From Chinchilla lanigera (Eukaryota; Chordata; Mammalia; Rodentia; Chinchillidae), in NCBI RefSeq assembly GCF_000276665.1, contig NW_004955417.1, positions 9,446,006-9,510,005 of the forward strand: 64,000 bases of DNA. The letters run 5' to 3'. A program made the translations under genes and the position numbers. Shown piece by piece: positions 22,211-31,932 of this stretch. Each line of letters starts with the position of its first letter. Position 1 is the first letter of the stretch. Below the pieces are notes generated by a model. It worked only from the letters and a program-made list of their open reading frames with translations. It made no database searches and had not been told where the DNA came from.

Positions 22211-23084
22211 AAAAAATTAAAATTCATTATGGATAATGATAATTTCTTTCATTATTTCCTATCCATCGTTTTTTGGCTCTTCCAACATCACAGTTTGAAA
22301 ATATTCTCACTAATCCTAAAAGTGCTTCCATTTGTGAATATTGTGCTCTTATACCAGGAAGCACTCTTTTAGATAGCTGCATTTAAGCAAGTACATTGTT
22401 TATTCTTTGGAGATCATCATATCAGTATTCTTCCATGTTATTTATTTGCCTTCTTTGAATGCTAGCCATTGTTATTTGTTAAATATTTGTAATAGCTCTA
22501 GTAGTGACTTGTGTTTGGGGTACAAATAAGACTTTGGGTTTTTTGTTGTTTTGTTCTAAATGTTTAATTGAAATCTAATCATTTTAAGCATTTGGTAACT
22601 ACTGAATTTGGAACCTATGGCAGAGGTTGACCAATATTTAGTCTGTAAATACATGCATACCTTTACTTTTCCATCTTAGGGAAATTTTGTCAATGTTTAC
22701 TCAATGCAATATTGCACTCACTAGTTTTAATGGAAGTGTATTTTGCTAGAAATGGTTCATAAAGTCAGAAGATCTGATGTCATGCTCTACAATCATCACC
22801 CATTAAAAACTGTGAAATTCTGGAGGGATCATTTTCTTCACCCAATTTGCTCACCACCTTCATTTAACTTTTTCCCCTAATAGATAGGCCATAACTCAAA
22901 TTTTTGCTTCTGAATATTAAATTTATATAACTTTTAATTCACATTGTTGATCAACATTAACTTCATTTAATGAAGTGTACAAGTTTTTAAAACATTTATT
23001 AGATCAGCTCATTTCTAGATTTAATAAAAAAATTTTCTATATCACTATTTATTTCTTTTATTTTTATTTGTATTTTCTGTGTTT
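22211..23084. other. Gene-free AT-rich stretch
   Basis: I see no gene. One 84-codon plus frame (22118-22372) has no signature. Confidence 0.3.
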
Positions 23085-23212
23085 TCTTGAGACAGGGTAT
23101 CACATTTGTAGTTCACCCTTGCCTGGAACTGACTGTGTAGACCAGACTCGCCTCGAACTCATGGCAATCCTGCCTCAGCATCCTGTGCACCAACATACCT
23201 GGCTGCTTTCAT
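23085..23212 (-). repeat. B1-like SINE, degenerate
   Basis: The plus strand reads 'TTGAGACAGGGTATCACATT', then a 'CCTTGCCTGGAACTGACTG', 'GTAGACCAGACTCGCCTCGA', 'ACTCATGGCAATCCTGCCTC' and 'CACCAACATACCTGGCTGC', the reverse complement of a 7SL-derived B1-like element with its internal duplication. It is clearly more diverged than the copies at 37140 and 40197. Confidence 0.7.
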
Positions 23213-23364
23213 TATATTGAGCAATAACTAAATGTCCATTGAATTTAAAATATATATAAAATACCCTATATGTGAATTAGATATGAGCTCAACTTTATAC
23301 TTCTACTTCCTATCATGGTCTTTACTCATGCTCAATGATCTAATCAATATTCAAGAATTTTATG

Positions 23365-23560
23365 CTTCCATAACAAAGAACAATTGAAAAAATGCATGAG
23401 AGCCAAACCAACCCTATAAAGAGTACTAAAAGATATTCTAGAAAGAGATAAAAATCACCACAATTTCAAGAACCAAAACATATTTATAATGAAAACTATA
23501 GAGCTGTATATCAAAATTCAAAATAAAGTAGTTGACGCATAAAAAGTATATATATTCAAA
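23365..23560 (+). repeat. Older L1 ORF1 fragment
   Basis: The segment around 23365-23475 nearly repeats 24887-25000 within the big L1 (the C-terminal ORF1 region with 'GAGTACTAAAAGATATTCTA' and 'AGATAAAAATCACCACAATT'). It stands alone, just left of the target-site duplication of the full-length L1, so it is a separate older copy into which, or beside which, the large L1 was inserted. Confidence 0.65.
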
Positions 23561-23590
23561 AGGATATTGCCTTCTAAAATCATTCTCCTT

Positions 23591-23603
23591 AAAAGTTAAT
23601 CAA
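23591..23603. repeat. Target-site duplication, left copy
   Basis: AAAAGTTAATCAA repeats exactly at 29588-29600 and brackets the L1. The base context TT|AAAA at the left end is the L1 endonuclease cleavage preference. Confidence 0.8.
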
Positions 23604-23900
23604 GATGAGGGGCATACTGGGTCCTGGGGAGCTTCGGGAGCCTCAGTGAGCCATGCCTCACCCACCCATACCATCACTGGAGTGACACTGAACCCCAGGC
23701 AAGCTTAGGAGCTTTGGTGAACTGCCTGGGAGAGGAGAACTCTGCCTCTTCCCTGCTGCCACCATCCCAGGAGAGATCCTGAGTCCCTAGGAAGTTTGAG
23801 GGTTTCAGTGAGCTACTCTGGAATGGAGTGACTCTACAATCCACACACCCCACAATCACAGGAGTGACACTGAGCCCAGGAAGCCTTGGGATCTTGGAAA
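23604..23900 (+). promoter_or_regulatory. L1 5' UTR
   Basis: Locally GC-richer sequence with repeated 'AGTGACACTGA' and 'TTCAGTGAGC'/'CTCAGTGAGCC' motifs before ORF1. In L1s this part carries the internal promoter. Its repeated phrases suggest a monomer-like organisation, but there is too little here to define a monomer. Confidence 0.5.
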
Positions 23901-25039
23901 ATGACAAAACAAAGCAACAAAATGCAATATCAAACCTCCACCCCATGCAGAACAATTGAGGAGACAACAACATGTAAGAGCTTAGAAGTCACCCAGATGA
24001 AATTTCTGAAATGATAGCAACTGAAGCAAAGAAACAACTCCATCAAGCCATAGAAAAAATAAAATCAGAAATAATCTCTCAGATAAAAAAAGAAATGACA
24101 AAAATAATGAAAGAATTCTTCAGTACATCCAAAGAAGACATAGACAAAAAATAGTGAAATAATCTCTCAGGTAAAAAAAAGAAACGACAAAAATAATGAA
24201 AGAATTCTTCAGCACATCTAAAGAAGACATAGACAAAAAATAGAGGGGCATAGAAAAATGATGGAAATCTAGAATGAACAATACAGGAAAGAATTAGGAT
24301 GCATAAAACAGATTCAAAGAGATATCCAATAAATTAAAAATTCCATTTTATGCTGGCTAAACCATTTAAATGAAACTGAAGATATACTGTCAGACCTTAA
24401 AGACAGCATTGCAGCTAATGATCATGAAAGGAACAATCTCTTAAAAATACAAGGAACCAGGGAATAACAATTCAACAGCTGCAAGATAATGCAAGGAAAA
24501 GCAATATAAGACTAATAGGTGTCAATGAAACAACAGGAGTCAGGAGAAATGACAGAAAAAGATTATTTGTAGGAGTAATAGCAGAAAATCTCCAAGCATG
24601 GAAAAAAAAATCAGACAAACAAGAAAGGGAGACACATAGAACACCAATTAGCTATACCCAAAATAAATCTACACCCAGTAATCAATATCCCAGAAATGCA
24701 GCAAAAGAAGGGAATATTAAAAACTGTAAGAGAAAAGAAACGGATCTCCTATAAAGGAAAGCCCATGAAAATCATGGCAGATTTCTCAACACAATTAGTG
24801 AAGTATTTCAAGTCCTGAAAGAAAACAACTTCCAACCCAGATTTATGTACCCTCTGCAACTATCTTTCAAAATTAATAGAGAAATAAAATGCTTCCATAA
24901 CAAAGAACAATTGAAGAAATTCATGAGAGTGAAACCAACCCTACAAAGAGTACTAAAAGATGTTCTGGAAAGAGATAAAAATCACCACAATTTCAAGAAC
25001 AACAATAGAAAGGAACTACCAAGCAAAGCAAGCAATTAA
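23901..25039 (+). pseudogene. L1 ORF1 (RNA-binding chaperone), broken
   Basis: ORF1p is the trimeric RNA-binding chaperone of L1. The ATG at 23901 opens a frame that soon meets stops. The N-terminal part encodes a Lys/Glu-rich coiled coil that contains a tandem duplication of about 88 bp (24070-24245). The C-terminal domain is recognisable in an open section at 24845-25039, ending in a Lys/Asn-rich tail. Several stops and frameshifts make it a pseudogene. Confidence 0.8.
24070..24245 (+). repeat. Tandem duplication in L1 ORF1 coiled coil
   Basis: Two copies of an 88-bp unit begin at AATAATCTCTCAG (24070 and 24158) and end with 'AAGACATAGACAAAAAATAG' (copy 1 ends near 24157, copy 2 near 24245). 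They differ at only a few sites, one being an A-run of 7 versus 8. The period is not a multiple of three as it stands. Confidence 0.9.
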
Positions 25040-25100
25040 ATAGAGGGAAAAATTAGGAAGCAACAGCAGGAAATAGATATTTATAGTGGTGATTGCCAAT

Positions 25101-28100
25101 ATGACAAAGATAAGCCAATACATATCAATTATAATCATCAGTGTCAATGGTCTCAGTGCACCAACCAAAATAAGCAGACTGGCAGAGTAGACCAAGAAAC
25201 AAAATCCAACAATATGCTGTATACAAGAAACACATTTAACTCAAAAGGAAATTCATAGATTGAAAATCAAAGGATGGAAAACAATACTCCATGCAACAAG
25301 AACCCTGAAACAAACAGGTGCAGCTAATTTGTTTGCCAACAATGTGAACTTTAAACCAAAACTGATCAAAAGAGATAAAGAGGGTCGTTAAATACTTGTT
25401 AAGGGAAGACTTCAAGGGGAAGAGATAACAATCATAAATATCTATGCACCAAATATAGGAGCATCCAACTATATGAGACAAATTTTAACAGACATGAAAA
25501 ATGAAATAAGCAGTAACACAATCGTAACAGGGGACTTTAACACCCCATTGGCACAAAGAGATAGATCAACTAGACAAAATACCAGCAAAGAAATAACAGA
25601 ACTACAACAAACTTGTGAACACATGACCTTTACAGAGTGTTCCACCCAACAACATCATAATACACATTCTTCTCAGCAGCACATGAGATGTTCTCTAAAA
25701 TAGACCATATATTAGCCAATAGAACACGCTTAAGTAAATGCAAAGCATTGAAATTATCCCATGCATACTATTAGACCATAGTGCAATGAAATTGGAAATT
25801 ATTGACAAAAGAAATCACAAAAACTCCATAAACACAGGGACATTAAATACCAGCATTCTGAACAACCAATGGCTCACAGATGAAATTAAACAATATTTAC
25901 AATCAAACAAAAATGCAGATACAATTTTCCTGACCCTGTGGGATACAGTGAAGCAGTCCTAAGAGGGAAATCTATAGTGGTGAATTCACACATCAGAAAA
26001 ACAGAATGAGCACAAGTAAACAACGATACGCTGCACCTCAGCCTTCTAGTAAAAGAAGAGCAAGTCAAGCCCAAAACCCAAAGCAGGGAGGAAATTATAA
26101 AGACCGAGCAGAAATTACTACAGTGAAGACTAAGAAAACAATACAAAGAATTAATGAGGGCCTGGGGATTTAGCTCAGTGGCAAAGCGCCTGCCTGGCAA
26201 GCGCAAGGTCGTGAGTTTGGTTCCCGGTACCGGAGAAAAAAACAAAACAAACAAACAAACAAAAAAAAAAAAAAAAAAAAAAAAAAAACAAAGAATTAAT
26301 GAATTAAAGAGTTGGTTCTTTGAAAGAATAAATAAGTTGATAAACCCCTAGCCAACCTTATCAAAAAACGAAAAGAAAAAACCTCAAATCCATGCAATAG
26401 GGAATGAAAGGGGTGAAATCACTACAGATCCTGTAGAAATTGAGAAGATCACTGATACCTACTTTGAAAATCTCATAAGATGGAAAATACAGAAGAAATG
26501 GACAGATTCCTAGATACATACGAATTACCAAAGCTGAATCAAGAAGATATAAAAATAATAAAATAACCAATATCAGCCAATGAAATTGAAAATGTAATGT
26601 AATAAAAAACTTACCAACAAAAAAAAAGCCCAGGTCCTGAAGGATTCACAGCTGAATTCTATAACAACTTTAGAGAAGATTTAATACCAATTCTTCTCAC
26701 CTCTTTAAAGAAACACAGAGGGAAGCAATACTCCCAAATACATTCCTGGAGGCAAGTATTATCCTCATGCCAAAACTAGAGAAAGAACCAACCAGAAAAG
26801 AAAACTACAGGCCAATCTCTCTGAAGAACATCTATGAAAAGATACTCAATAAAATACCAGCAAACACAATGCAGCAAATCATCAAAAGATTATACATCAT
26901 GACTAAGCAAGATTCATCCCAGGAATGCAGGGATGGATCAATATATAAAATCATTTAATGTAATACATCATATCATTAGAGCCAAGGACAAATATCACAT
27001 GATCATCTCCACAGATGCAGAAAAAGCTTTTGATAAAAATCTGACACTCATTCATGATAAAAACCCTACAGAAAATAAGACAAGATGGTCTTTACTTCAT
27101 TCTTATAAAAGCCATCTATGAAAAACCAACAGCCAACATAATAATAAATGGACCAAAAATGAAAACTTTCACTCTAAAAGCAGGAATAAGACATGGATGT
27201 CCACTGTCTGCACTCCTATTCAATATAGCACTGGAAACATTAGCCAGAGCAATTAGACAGAGACAAAAATAAAGGGGATAAAGATAGAAAAGGAAGAAGT
27301 GAAATTATCATTATTCGCAGATGACATGATACTCTAAAAGAAGATGCCAAAAACTTGACCTAGGGTTTGTAGATTTAATAACCAAATTCAGTAGCATAGC
27401 TAGAAACAAAATCAACACTCAAAAATCAATAAGATTCCTATACGCATACAACAAACACACTGAGAGAGAAATCAGGAAAATATACCTTTCATAATAGCAC
27501 CTAAAAAAAAAAAATTAAACACTTAGGAATCAATATAACAAAGGAAGTAAAAGAGCTATGTAGTGAAAATTACAGTTCCCTGAAAAAGAGATTGAAGAGG
27601 ATTTCAGAAAATGGAAAGATATTCCTTGCTCGTGGATGGGAAGAACAAACACTGTGAAAATGCCATACCCCCCAAAATTGTTGAACAGACTCAATGCAAT
27701 CTCAATTAAAATACCATTAGCATACCTCATAGACCTAGAAAAAACATTCCTAAAATTCATCTGCAACCAGAAGAGGCCTAGAATAGCAAAAGCAATCCTG
27801 GGCAACAAAGGAAAGGCAGGAGGTAATAGAATCCCTGACTTGAAATTATGCTACAAAGCTATTGTGATAAAATCAGCATGATTCAGGCAAAGAAACAGAA
27901 TTGAGAATCAATGGGACAGATTAGAAGATGCAGACATAACCATAAACACACTCACCCACCTTATCTGCAGCAAATGGGCCAAATATGTTCATTGCAAGAA
28001 AGATAGCCTCTTTAATAAACAGTGCTGAAAACTGGCTTTCCACATGACAAAGACTAAAATTAGACCCATGTCTGTCACCATGCATTAAACTAAAATCAAA

Positions 28101-28990
28101 ATGGATCAAAGATATGAATATTAAAACAGAAACGCTAAATCTACTGGAAGAGAAAGTAGGTAGAAATCTTGAAGACATGGGGATACGCAGAGAGTTCATG
28201 AACAAAAACCAAACTGCATGGGAAATACTTCGAAGAATCAAAAACTGGGATCTCATCTTACTAAAAAGTTTTTGCACACCAAAAGAAATCACCAACAGGG
28301 TACAAAGAAAACCTATGAATTGGGAAGAAAATTTAGCCAACTGTCCCTCAGACCAAGAAATTGTATCTAGAATTTAAAAACAGTCAGGCTCCCAAAATTC
28401 AAAGGCCAATCCAAAAATTGGCATTTGAGATGAATACACACTTCTCAGATGAAGAAATACAACTGGCAAATAAATATATTGAAAATGTTCAGCATCATTG
28501 GCCATTCAAGAAGTGCAAATTAAAACAGCACTGAGATTCCATCTCACTCCAGAAAGAATGGTTATCATCAAGAATTTGAGCAATAACACATGCTGGAGGG
28601 ATTGTGGGGATAAAGGAACACTTCTCCACTGCTGGTGGGAGTGTAGACTGGTGGAACCACTGTGGATATTAGTGTGGAGATTCCTCACAGAATTAGGATT
28701 AGAAGTCCCACTTAACCCAGCTATTCCCCTTCTGGCTATTCTTCCAGGAAAGCCGAACACATTATACCACAGTGATATATGTGCAGCCATATTTATAGCA
28801 GCACAATTTCTCACAGGTAAATCTTGGAAACAATGCCAATGCCCATGAACTGAGGGATGGATAAAAAAGATCTGATATTTTTATACAATGGAGTCTTGTG
28901 CAGCTATAAAAAAGATAAACTTGAGGCTTTTGTAGGTAAATGGATGCAACTAGCAATCATAATCTGAAGTAAAATAAAACAGACTCACGT
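25101..28990 (+). pseudogene. L1 ORF2 (endonuclease-reverse transcriptase), broken
   Basis: ORF2p would be an AP-type endonuclease and reverse transcriptase. Traces in order: an N-terminal SVNGLSAP-type block (about 25140), CIQETHLT (about 25225), the endonuclease TGDFNTPL motif (about 25526), a degraded S/LDH active-site block (about 25770), an RT block with RPISLKNI (about 26810), the [10 protein letters not shown] block (about 27195), the RT catalytic FADDM (27313-27327), and a C-terminal Cys/His cluster with CX3CX7HX4C-type spacing (about 28590-28660). A stop falls within the first 30 codons or so (TAG near 25187), with many more later. An ID SINE splits it at 26158-26287. Confidence 0.88.
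26143..26302 (+). repeat. ID SINE with target-site duplications, inside L1 ORF2
   Basis: The ID body starts at 26158 and runs with an A-rich tail to 26287. It is flanked by an exact 15-bp duplication ACAAAGAATTAATGA (26143-26157 and 26288-26302). The tail has an (AAAC)n section and then pure A. Because it cuts ORF2, it was inserted after this L1 had landed, which gives a relative age. The body still has both pol III boxes and the GGTACCGGAG end. Confidence 0.96.
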
Positions 28991-29084
28991 GTAAACATTA
29001 TATTGTCTCTCTAGTGTCAGAACCTGAAAGAGTAAATAAAACCTGAAAGGTACAATAGATATTGTGAAAGGAAAAGAAATTGCT

Positions 29085-29587
29085 CAAAGGGAAAGAACAA
29101 CTGGGATGAGGGAAAGGAGAAAAGAAAGAAGGAAGGTAATATATACATACATATATATATATATTATATATATGGATCACTGGAATAATTGTACTGCTAA
29201 TGTCTATTGGTTTATTGAGAGGAACAGTTAACGCTTAAATTTATTTTTGGTTAATTGTGCATGATTATATCTGCTAATATGAACAACAAATTTGACAAAA
29301 ATATGCAATATAACAACCACTGGTGAATTCCTACCATCTTGTTTAGTGAAGTTCTGTATCATTTCTAATGTTTTGTTTTATTTTTATTCTCTTTAATTGT
29401 TTGATTAATCTTGTATTCTTATATCTGGTAATCTGAACAACTTTATTGAATGTATAACAATGTGTGATATAACAACCATTGTTAATTTCCTATCATATTC
29501 TTTTGAAATTCTGTATTGTTTTTATCGTTTTTGTGTTGTTTTGATTTGTCTTTGTTGTTATTTTGTTATTTTTCTCTTTAAAAGTAA
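29085..29587 (+). repeat. L1 3' UTR with internal duplication
   Basis: A purine-rich tract (29085-29140) and an (AT)n patch (29145-29172) precede two related blocks: one starts ATATCTG at 29267, the other at 29421, period about 154 bp. Shared anchors are 'TAAT.TGAACAAC', 'ATATAACAACCA.TG' and 'TTCTGTAT.GTTT'. The second copy is followed by a short A-rich end at the target-site duplication. Confidence 0.65.
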
Positions 29588-29600
29588 AAAAGTTAATCAA

Positions 29601-30369
29601 AATTACATATAACATATCAATTTTTAAATTAAAATTTTATTTAAAAAGAATGGAAGGAGTAATTTTGAAAATGTAATTAAATCTTAGTTACTGCTTTCAG
29701 ATCCTCTAAAATCTTTGCAAGTCTCACTTAACACCCATTTATGTAAAGTAGCCATACTACACTTCACAGAACCCCACATATATGCAAATTTATTAGTAAT
29801 GTTGTTTAATATTATAAAGTGTCTCTTAGCCACCATGTGTAACTATTGAAAATACTGCACTAATTTATGAAATACAAGGATGTATATTTCAGGTTAGTTG
29901 TCTCACTGTGCCTTTGCTGAGCGCAGAATTCCAAGTATCATAGATGCCCATGTAATGCTGAGTAAAATGTGAGTGTGTATTTGTTTCTGATGACTTCTCT
30001 AATATTAGGTACCCCTCTGTCCACATCTAATGGCAGCACTGCCTGATCTAAAGCAATGGAAACGGGCCTAAATAACACTTCCTGCTTTAACTAGAAAATT
30101 AATAAGTAAAAACAATTCACTAACATCGATGTAAATAAAAAAAAGCTGCTATTTTGGGTAACATTTAAAGTTGAATTCAAAGATAAGATTAAACACTTAT
30201 TTACAAAGTTTGTTTATTTTTTTAAAGTGACATCATAGAACAATATCAGCATTTTTAGCCCAACGCCCTCGGTCAGAGAGGTGGTGGAGGGGAGGGGAGA
30301 CTGAAGGTCCTAGCAGTGTAGGTCTTGTAGGGACCAAACTCATGAAAAGAGAAGAGGAGGAAGGAAGCC
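29601..30369. other. Gene-free AT-rich stretch
   Basis: I see no gene. A G-rich patch at 30279-30300 (GTGGTGGAGG, then GGAGGGGAG) could form a G-quadruplex. Confidence 0.35.
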
Positions 30370-30575
30370 ATCAGTTAGCACTTAATATCTGCCAAATCCT
30401 GGGCTATATTTTTAAATGTTTTATGATTCAACTATTACCACAAAACCTGAAGTGGGACTTCACCCTATTTTACAGATGAAGCAAATGAGAAGACAGGCTG
30501 CAAAAAATTGACCTAAGTAACACTATTACTAATTGCAGGGATTAAGTTCAAGTCTAGTCTGAATCTAAAGTCTAT
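30370..30575 (-). repeat. MIR SINE fragment, antisense
   Basis: 'TGGGACTTCACCCTATTTTA', 'CAGATGAAGCAAATGAGAAG', 'ACAGGCTGCAAAAAATTGAC', 'CTAAGTAAC' and 'GGGATTAAGTTCAAGTCTAG' give the MIR antisense order (CCATTTTACAGATGAGGAAACTGAG, CAAGGTCAC, GATTCGAACCC). It is an ancient tRNA-derived SINE. Confidence 0.55.
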
Positions 30576-31399
30576 TTTATTACCCTTCAGATGCATCAAG
30601 AGCAAAAATCACACAAACGCTGAAGTCCTGAGAGCAAGTGGATGATAAAGAGTTGGAGGGAGAGGAATGATTCATAACGTGGGGGAAAGTAGGGGAGCCA
30701 AGAAGTAGCTGTCTGGCACTGCACCATGAAGACAAGAAATTTAAAGTGAATGGGGAAATGAGACGGGAATTAGAAATGGATAGCAAGGCAACATGGGCTA
30801 ATTTTGGATTCTCAACACTGGGTAATCATATTTCTATAAATCTTATGCCAGAAACTTTTGTTAAAGGGCAAAGATTTTTTCAAATTTCCTTTTTCTATTA
30901 AAAATAAGTACCACTCTGTCTTTTCTCTGTGCTGTCCAAATAAACAAACAGAAAATGACTTTGAAGAGAAAGTAATTTTGTGTCCAAAATTAGGTACCAG
31001 TTCCAAAATTTCACGGATGTATGACATGGGGAGAGAAGTACTGGTTGCAGTCACAGATGGGTACAGTCTTTCCAGGAAAGTAAACTCTCTACTGTGTTTG
31101 AGTATCCCAATGCACTATAGTATCACTCTCCGAAATGTCTATGGAAAATGGAACTAGGCAAATTAATGAAACACTTGCCTGGCCTTTAATTATTTTTTTA
31201 GTTCCTTAATTTTAATCAAAATTTAGACTTATTTCAAATCTTGTCAGTAATTATGCACTGATACCAAAACAGACAGAAAAGAACCATATTTTGCCATTTC
31301 CTGATAATGTGATGTACCAATAGCATTTGTCAGATTTGTTTTTTTTTTATTAAACCCTCTCAGACAAAAGATATAAAATAGTCCTTCTTATATCCTGCA
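30576..31399. other. Gene-free stretch
   Basis: Two overlapping frames (30812-31054 minus, 30858-31157 plus) have no recognisable motif. I see no repeat I can name. Confidence 0.3.
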
Positions 31400-31577
31400 G
31401 CAGTTCTCAAAGTTTATAATTCTCTACCCAGCTGCCCCAGCATCACTTCAGAACTTAGCAGATATGCCCAAATCTACTGAATTAGGAAAAAAATGTATAC
31501 AGTGCCTCAGTAGGCTTGTGTTTCTATAGGTAACCTAAGCGATTCTACTGCATGCCAAATTTGAAAAGCACTGATGT
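31400..31577 (+). repeat. MER5A-like hAT-Charlie fragment
   Basis: It starts GCAGCAGTTCTCAAAGTTTA, has 'AGCATCACTTCAGAACTTAG' and 'CTACTGAATTAGG', and ends 'CCAAATTTGAAAAGCACTG', matching MER5A, whose ends are CAGTGGTTCTCAAACTTT and AAGTTTGAGAACCACTG. It is a non-autonomous DNA transposon fossil with 15-16 bp terminal inverted repeats. Confidence 0.7.
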
Positions 31578-31609
31578 ATTAGATCTGTGTGTGTGCATAT
31601 GCGCATAAT

Positions 31610-31823
31610 GAAAGGAATGTCTACAGAATATAACATCTTATACAAGAGCAACCAACCAAACTGGCTTTGCTAAGTCTTTTGTAAACAAGTAGGGAAGAGA
31701 GGTTGAAGGGAGGAAAGGGGAATGAGAAAAGAAGAACCAAGATGTATCCTGTACAGGTATAAATTCCCTATGATGACTGTAATCATTATATATCTCTAAA
31801 GTGTACCAATAAATTTAATTAAT
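31610..31823 (+). repeat. L1 3'UTR end fragment
   Basis: A purine-rich stretch (31690-31745) is followed by 'GATGACTGTAATCATTATAT' and 'AAAGTGTACCAATAAATTTA'. The layout matches the L1 3' ends at 35770-35930 and 46325-46605 (GAATGTAATCATCATGTACT, ACTAATAAAAATT). An ID is inserted at its tail. Confidence 0.5.
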
Positions 31824-31919
31824 TTTTTTGTGTGGTTTTTCTCCGGTACCGGGAATCGAACTCATGACCTTGCGCTTGCCAGGTAGGCGCTATGCCACTG
31901 AGTTAAATCCCCAGCCCCT
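31824..31919 (-). repeat. ID-type SINE
   Basis: Reverse ID body with GGTACCGGGAATC near 31846-31858. The flanks carry TTAATTAATT (left near 31815-31824, right near 31923-31932), which is a target-site duplication. The tail is short. Confidence 0.85.
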
Positions 31920-31932
31920 AACTTAATTAATT

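Larger units (their letters stand above)
23604..29587 (+). mobile_element. Nearly full-length L1 LINE (dead)
   Basis: An L1 of 5,984 bp between two exact 13-bp target-site duplications. In order: a 5' UTR with GC-richer tandem-like motifs (23604-23900), ORF1 (23901-25039), a 60-bp gap, ORF2 (about 25101-28990), and a 3' UTR with a purine-rich tract (29085-29140) and a duplicated block (29267-29560). It copied itself by target-primed reverse transcription. Both ORFs hold frameshifts and in-frame stops, and an ID SINE is inserted in ORF2, so it cannot move now. The A-tail is very short. It is much better preserved than the other L1 copies here and belongs to a rodent-lineage subfamily that I do not name. 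Confidence 0.88.

Noticed and set aside
26158..26287. tRNA gene
   Set aside because: The tRNA-like A and B boxes belong to an ID SINE with poly(A) and target-site duplications. The same applies to the other ID copies.
27921..28340. 139-codon minus-strand frame
   Set aside because: Shadow of the L1 ORF2 on the other strand.
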